Assembly: GCA_964540605.1 (NCBI GenBank) | Contig: CAZINM010000006.1 | Coordinates: forward strand, 1 to 24,205 | Source of the DNA: CAZINM01 sp964540605 | GTDB lineage: Bacteria > Patescibacteriota > Dojkabacteria > SC72 > JAHDCA01 | Direction: 5' to 3' | DNA length: 24,205 nucleotides | Shown: piece after piece, positions 22,340-24,205 of the stretch | How positions within the stretch are numbered: the first letter of the stretch is position 1 | How the letters are laid out: each line of letters opens with the position of its first letter | Program-made: the position numbers and the translations under genes | Notes under the pieces: generated by a model | The model's input: only the letters and a program-made list of their open reading frames with translations | What the model was told of the DNA's origin: nothing | Database searches by the model: none

Positions 22340-23479
22340 ATGCAGAATGGCGGAGAACAAACAACACAACTTGCTGAAGTTCTTTATTTAAGCAGTAAAT
22401 TAGAAGGCGCAGTTATTCCAGACTCATTAAGAGAGAAGATTGACCTCAAACTAAAACGATTGAGGAGAATGGCTAGACAAGGTCAATCAGCTGGTGAGTA
22501 TGAACCAATTGCTAAATACATTGATTGGTGTTTGAGTATCCCATGGGGAAGATATGTAAGGGATAATCTAGACCTTACATTTGCAAAATCTGTTATGGAT
22601 AGCATGCATTATGGCAGTGAGGATGTTAAAGATGTTGTACTTGAATATCTTGCTGTAATGAAAAGGAAAACTGAATTAGGTGATAAACATTACTGTTCAC
22701 CAGTATTAGCATTTGTCGGTGTTCAAGGCTCTGGTAAGACATCACTAGCAAAGGCTATAGCAAAAGCTTTGGGTAGACCGTTTTACAGAATCTCACTAGG
22801 TGCAGTAGGTACTTCTAAAGAGTTAAGAGGTTCGCCTTCAGATGATCTCACCGGCTATCCAGGACAAATAGTTAAGTCCATAGTTAATTCAGGTTGCATG
22901 AATCCAGTCGTTCTACTAGATGAGTTTGATAAAGTTAGTGGCAATGAAAGTGCTAGAACTGATTTTATGGCGATCATGCTTGAGATTTTAGATCCTGAGC
23001 AGAACACGAATTTTAGAGATTGGTATATCGATTATCCTGTTGACCTATCAAAAGTGTTATTTATCGCTACTGCTAATAGATTTAGAACCATCTCACGAGA
23101 GCTACTTGATAGACTTGAATTCATTGAATTCCCAGATTATTCATTCCAAGACAAAGCAATTATTGCAAGAGATTATTTATATCCAAAAGTTTTAGACTAC
23201 GCAGGATTAAGACCTGAAGAATTGGTTATTGATGATAATGTTTGGGTTACCCTGGCTGAAGCATTCGGTAAGGATAATGGTGTAAGGCGACTGGAACAAA
23301 ATATGCAGAAGTTAGCAAGAAGAACCGTAAAAGCTATTGGTATGGGTGAATATACTCAATTACATATAACTTCTCAAAATGTCCAAGAACAAACAAGAAA
23401 GACATTACCAAGTGTAGAAGAAGTAAGATATAAAGATTACACCCTAGGTAAAGACCCTAATGCTCCAGCTAATGTGTAA
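22340..23479 (+). CDS. Lon-type AAA+ ATPase lacking both the substrate-binding N-domain and the protease domain
   Basis: 379 residues that align by eye with the central part of LonA. The neck region is present (YIDWCLSIPWGRYVRDNLDL and HYGSEDVKDVVLEYLAV), then Walker A GVQGSGKT (127-134), Walker B VVLLDEFDK (190-198, D194/E195), sensor 1 ATANRF with N246, arginine finger R258 in LLDRLEFIEFPDY, and sensor 2 GVRRLEQNM (314-322). The LonA pore-loop region is altered: RGSPSDDLTGYPG stands where LonA has RGHRRTYIGAMPG. The protein ends in a short tail at 379, where LonA would continue into the Ser-Lys protease domain. No protease reading frame follows before the converging LysRS gene. It may act as an unfoldase or remodelling factor, alone or with a separate peptidase. 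No good Shine-Dalgarno or -10 is evident. Confidence 0.88.
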   Translation: MQNGGEQTTQLAEVLYLSSKLEGAVIPDSLREKIDLKLKRLRRMARQGQSAGEYEPIAKYIDWCLSIPWGRYVRDNLDLTFAKSVMDSMHYGSEDVKDVVLEYLAVMKRKTELGDKHYCSPVLAFVGVQGSGKTSLAKAIAKALGRPFYRISLGAVGTSKELRGSPSDDLTGYPGQIVKSIVNSGCMNPVVLLDEFDKVSGNESARTDFMAIMLEILDPEQNTNFRDWYIDYPVDLSKVLFIATANRFRTISRELLDRLEFIEFPDYSFQDKAIIARDYLYPKVLDYAGLRPEELVIDDNVWVTLAEAFGKDNGVRRLEQNMQKLARRTVKAIGMGEYTQLHITSQNVQEQTRKTLPSVEEVRYKDYTLGKDPNAPANV

Positions 23480-23512
23480 TGTTACTTCTTCGATCCCCTC
23501 ATTTGTAATTTT

Positions 23513-24205
23513 CTATTTCCAGAGCGAGAACTTTTTTGTTAATTGATCTAAAGTTTGTGCTGATCCCAAAATTCCGAGACCTTCAATCTTTAATGAGTTA
23601 ATATCTTTTTTGGATAAAACTTCTTGTAACTCATCATCACCATGGATCTTTATCATATCTTCAACATATAAAATATATTCAACATCTTTGATATCTTTCA
23701 TTTTATTGAAAAGATTTAATATTTGTGTAGCTGTACCAGCCAATGAGATTATTGGATATTGTGAGTTTGCAGGTATTTCCGACTCATCAATTAACTTAAA
23801 ATCGTTTCTACTAAATAATGAATCTCCTGCTTTTGCGCCAAGATATGCCGAAATATGAGCAATAGTATTTGTTAGTTCCCAACCTTTGTTCTCACTTTCT
23901 AAGATCATAACTAGCTTTGTATCTTTTGAAAGTTGTTTAATACTGTTTATTAAAGATTTATGAGGTTTGTCATTAATTATATCTTTATATATTTTTAAGG
24001 TACTGTTCTCATAACCCCTTCTTAAAGGTGGAAATGGGACACCTTCCCTTGCTGACACATCTTCAAATATCCAAAAGACTCTTTCAGATAAGCCAAAACC
24101 ACAAGCAGGAGGCATTCCGTATTCAAGCATCTCAACAAAATCTATATCTAGCATCTGAGCCTCTTCATCTCCTTCTTCACGAAGTCTTTGTTGATCTAAA
24201 AATCT
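23513..24205 (-). CDS. lysS: Class II lysyl-tRNA synthetase C-terminal part fused to a DUF2000 (PTH2-fold) domain; 5' end outside window
   Basis: The frame stays open to the window edge; the ATG at 24154 is internal. The first residues (RFLDQQRLREEGDEEAQMLD, DFVEMLEYGMPPACGFGLSERVFW) match the end of a class II LysRS: the GDEEA and ALEYGMPPT-G-G phrases and class II motif 3 with its arginine, then REGVPFPPLRR. Motif 3 is diverged from the usual GxGIDRLVMLLT. Instead of stopping there, the protein continues for about 165 residues. The last ~130 read like DUF2000: KLVMILESENKGWELTNTIAH with ISAYLGAKAG, YPIISLAGTATQILNLF, and the end GLGILGSAQTLDQLTKKFSL. DUF2000 belongs to the peptidyl-tRNA hydrolase II superfamily. 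The fusion joins a charging enzyme to a possible tRNA-ester-hydrolysing fold. Confidence 0.82.
   Translation of the reverse strand, partial: RFLDQQRLREEGDEEAQMLDIDFVEMLEYGMPPACGFGLSERVFWIFEDVSAREGVPFPPLRRGYENSTLKIYKDIINDKPHKSLINSIKQLSKDTKLVMILESENKGWELTNTIAHISAYLGAKAGDSLFSRNDFKLIDESEIPANSQYPIISLAGTATQILNLFNKMKDIKDVEYILYVEDMIKIHGDDELQEVLSKKDINSLKIEGLGILGSAQTLDQLTKKFSLWK

Noticed and set aside
1..24205. CRISPR array or insertion sequence
   Set aside because: No regularly spaced direct repeats and no transposase, Cas or integrase reading frame were seen on either strand.

Overview
The window is low in GC (roughly one third by eye) and compact. It looks like a chromosomal segment of a Candidate Phyla Radiation (Patescibacteria) bacterium. 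Reasons: very short gaps and abutting convergent stop codons, almost no Shine-Dalgarno sequences, divergent or minimal versions of core proteins, and pilin-type ATPase, LiaF-like and UDP-sugar genes among translation genes. UGA acts as a stop (positions 542-544 and 10531-10533), so this is not a UGA-glycine code lineage. I cannot fix the phylum from this sequence alone.

Layout. 1-5.1 kb: the end of a BaiN/HI0933-type flavoprotein, then a leftward run of membrane-tethered GT4 glycosyltransferase, PilB/GspE ATPase and U32-family protein. 5.2-8.7 kb: two overlapping LiaF-like envelope-stress membrane proteins, converging on the translational GTPase TypA/BipA. 8.8-11.8 kb: a DUF3592 membrane protein, a highly expressed-looking RRM RNA-binding protein with a long leader, and a MacB-type ABC transporter pair closed by a bidirectional terminator. 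11.9-13.5 kb: a cupin and a membrane-anchored beta-rich surface protein. 13.5-14.0 kb: a GC-rich, hairpin-studded element with a near-consensus promoter and 15-bp inverted repeats at its ends; it is the oddest thing here. 14.0-18.1 kb: a HEAGH membrane protein, NYN-domain RNase-like protein, DUF192 protein, TruB and a membrane-anchored PGRP/amidase. 18.1-20.8 kb: a stand-alone Smr domain, an orphan soluble histidine kinase and UDP-glucose 6-dehydrogenase. 20.95-21.2 kb: tRNA-Leu(CAG) and a second structured element. 21.2-24.2 kb: an ArsR regulator with a membrane partner and a palindromic operator, a Lon-type AAA+ ATPase with no protease domain, and the 3' part of a class II LysRS fused to a DUF2000 (PTH2-fold) domain.

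Themes. Envelope functions dominate (GT4, PilB, LiaF-like pair, MacB-type exporter, amidase, Ugd), alongside translation and RNA functions (TypA, TruB, RRM, NYN, U32, Smr, LysRS, tRNA). Gene expression has its own signature. Seven genes carry a -10 hexamer, mostly extended as TGn-TAnnnT, that ends exactly 27 nt before the start codon, giving an inferred leader of about 20 nt without a Shine-Dalgarno. Two more genes look leaderless or nearly so. Against this, the small ORF in the 13.5-14.0 kb element has a perfect AAGGAGGT, which points to a different origin or mode of expression. All functional calls come from reading the sequence; no database search was run.
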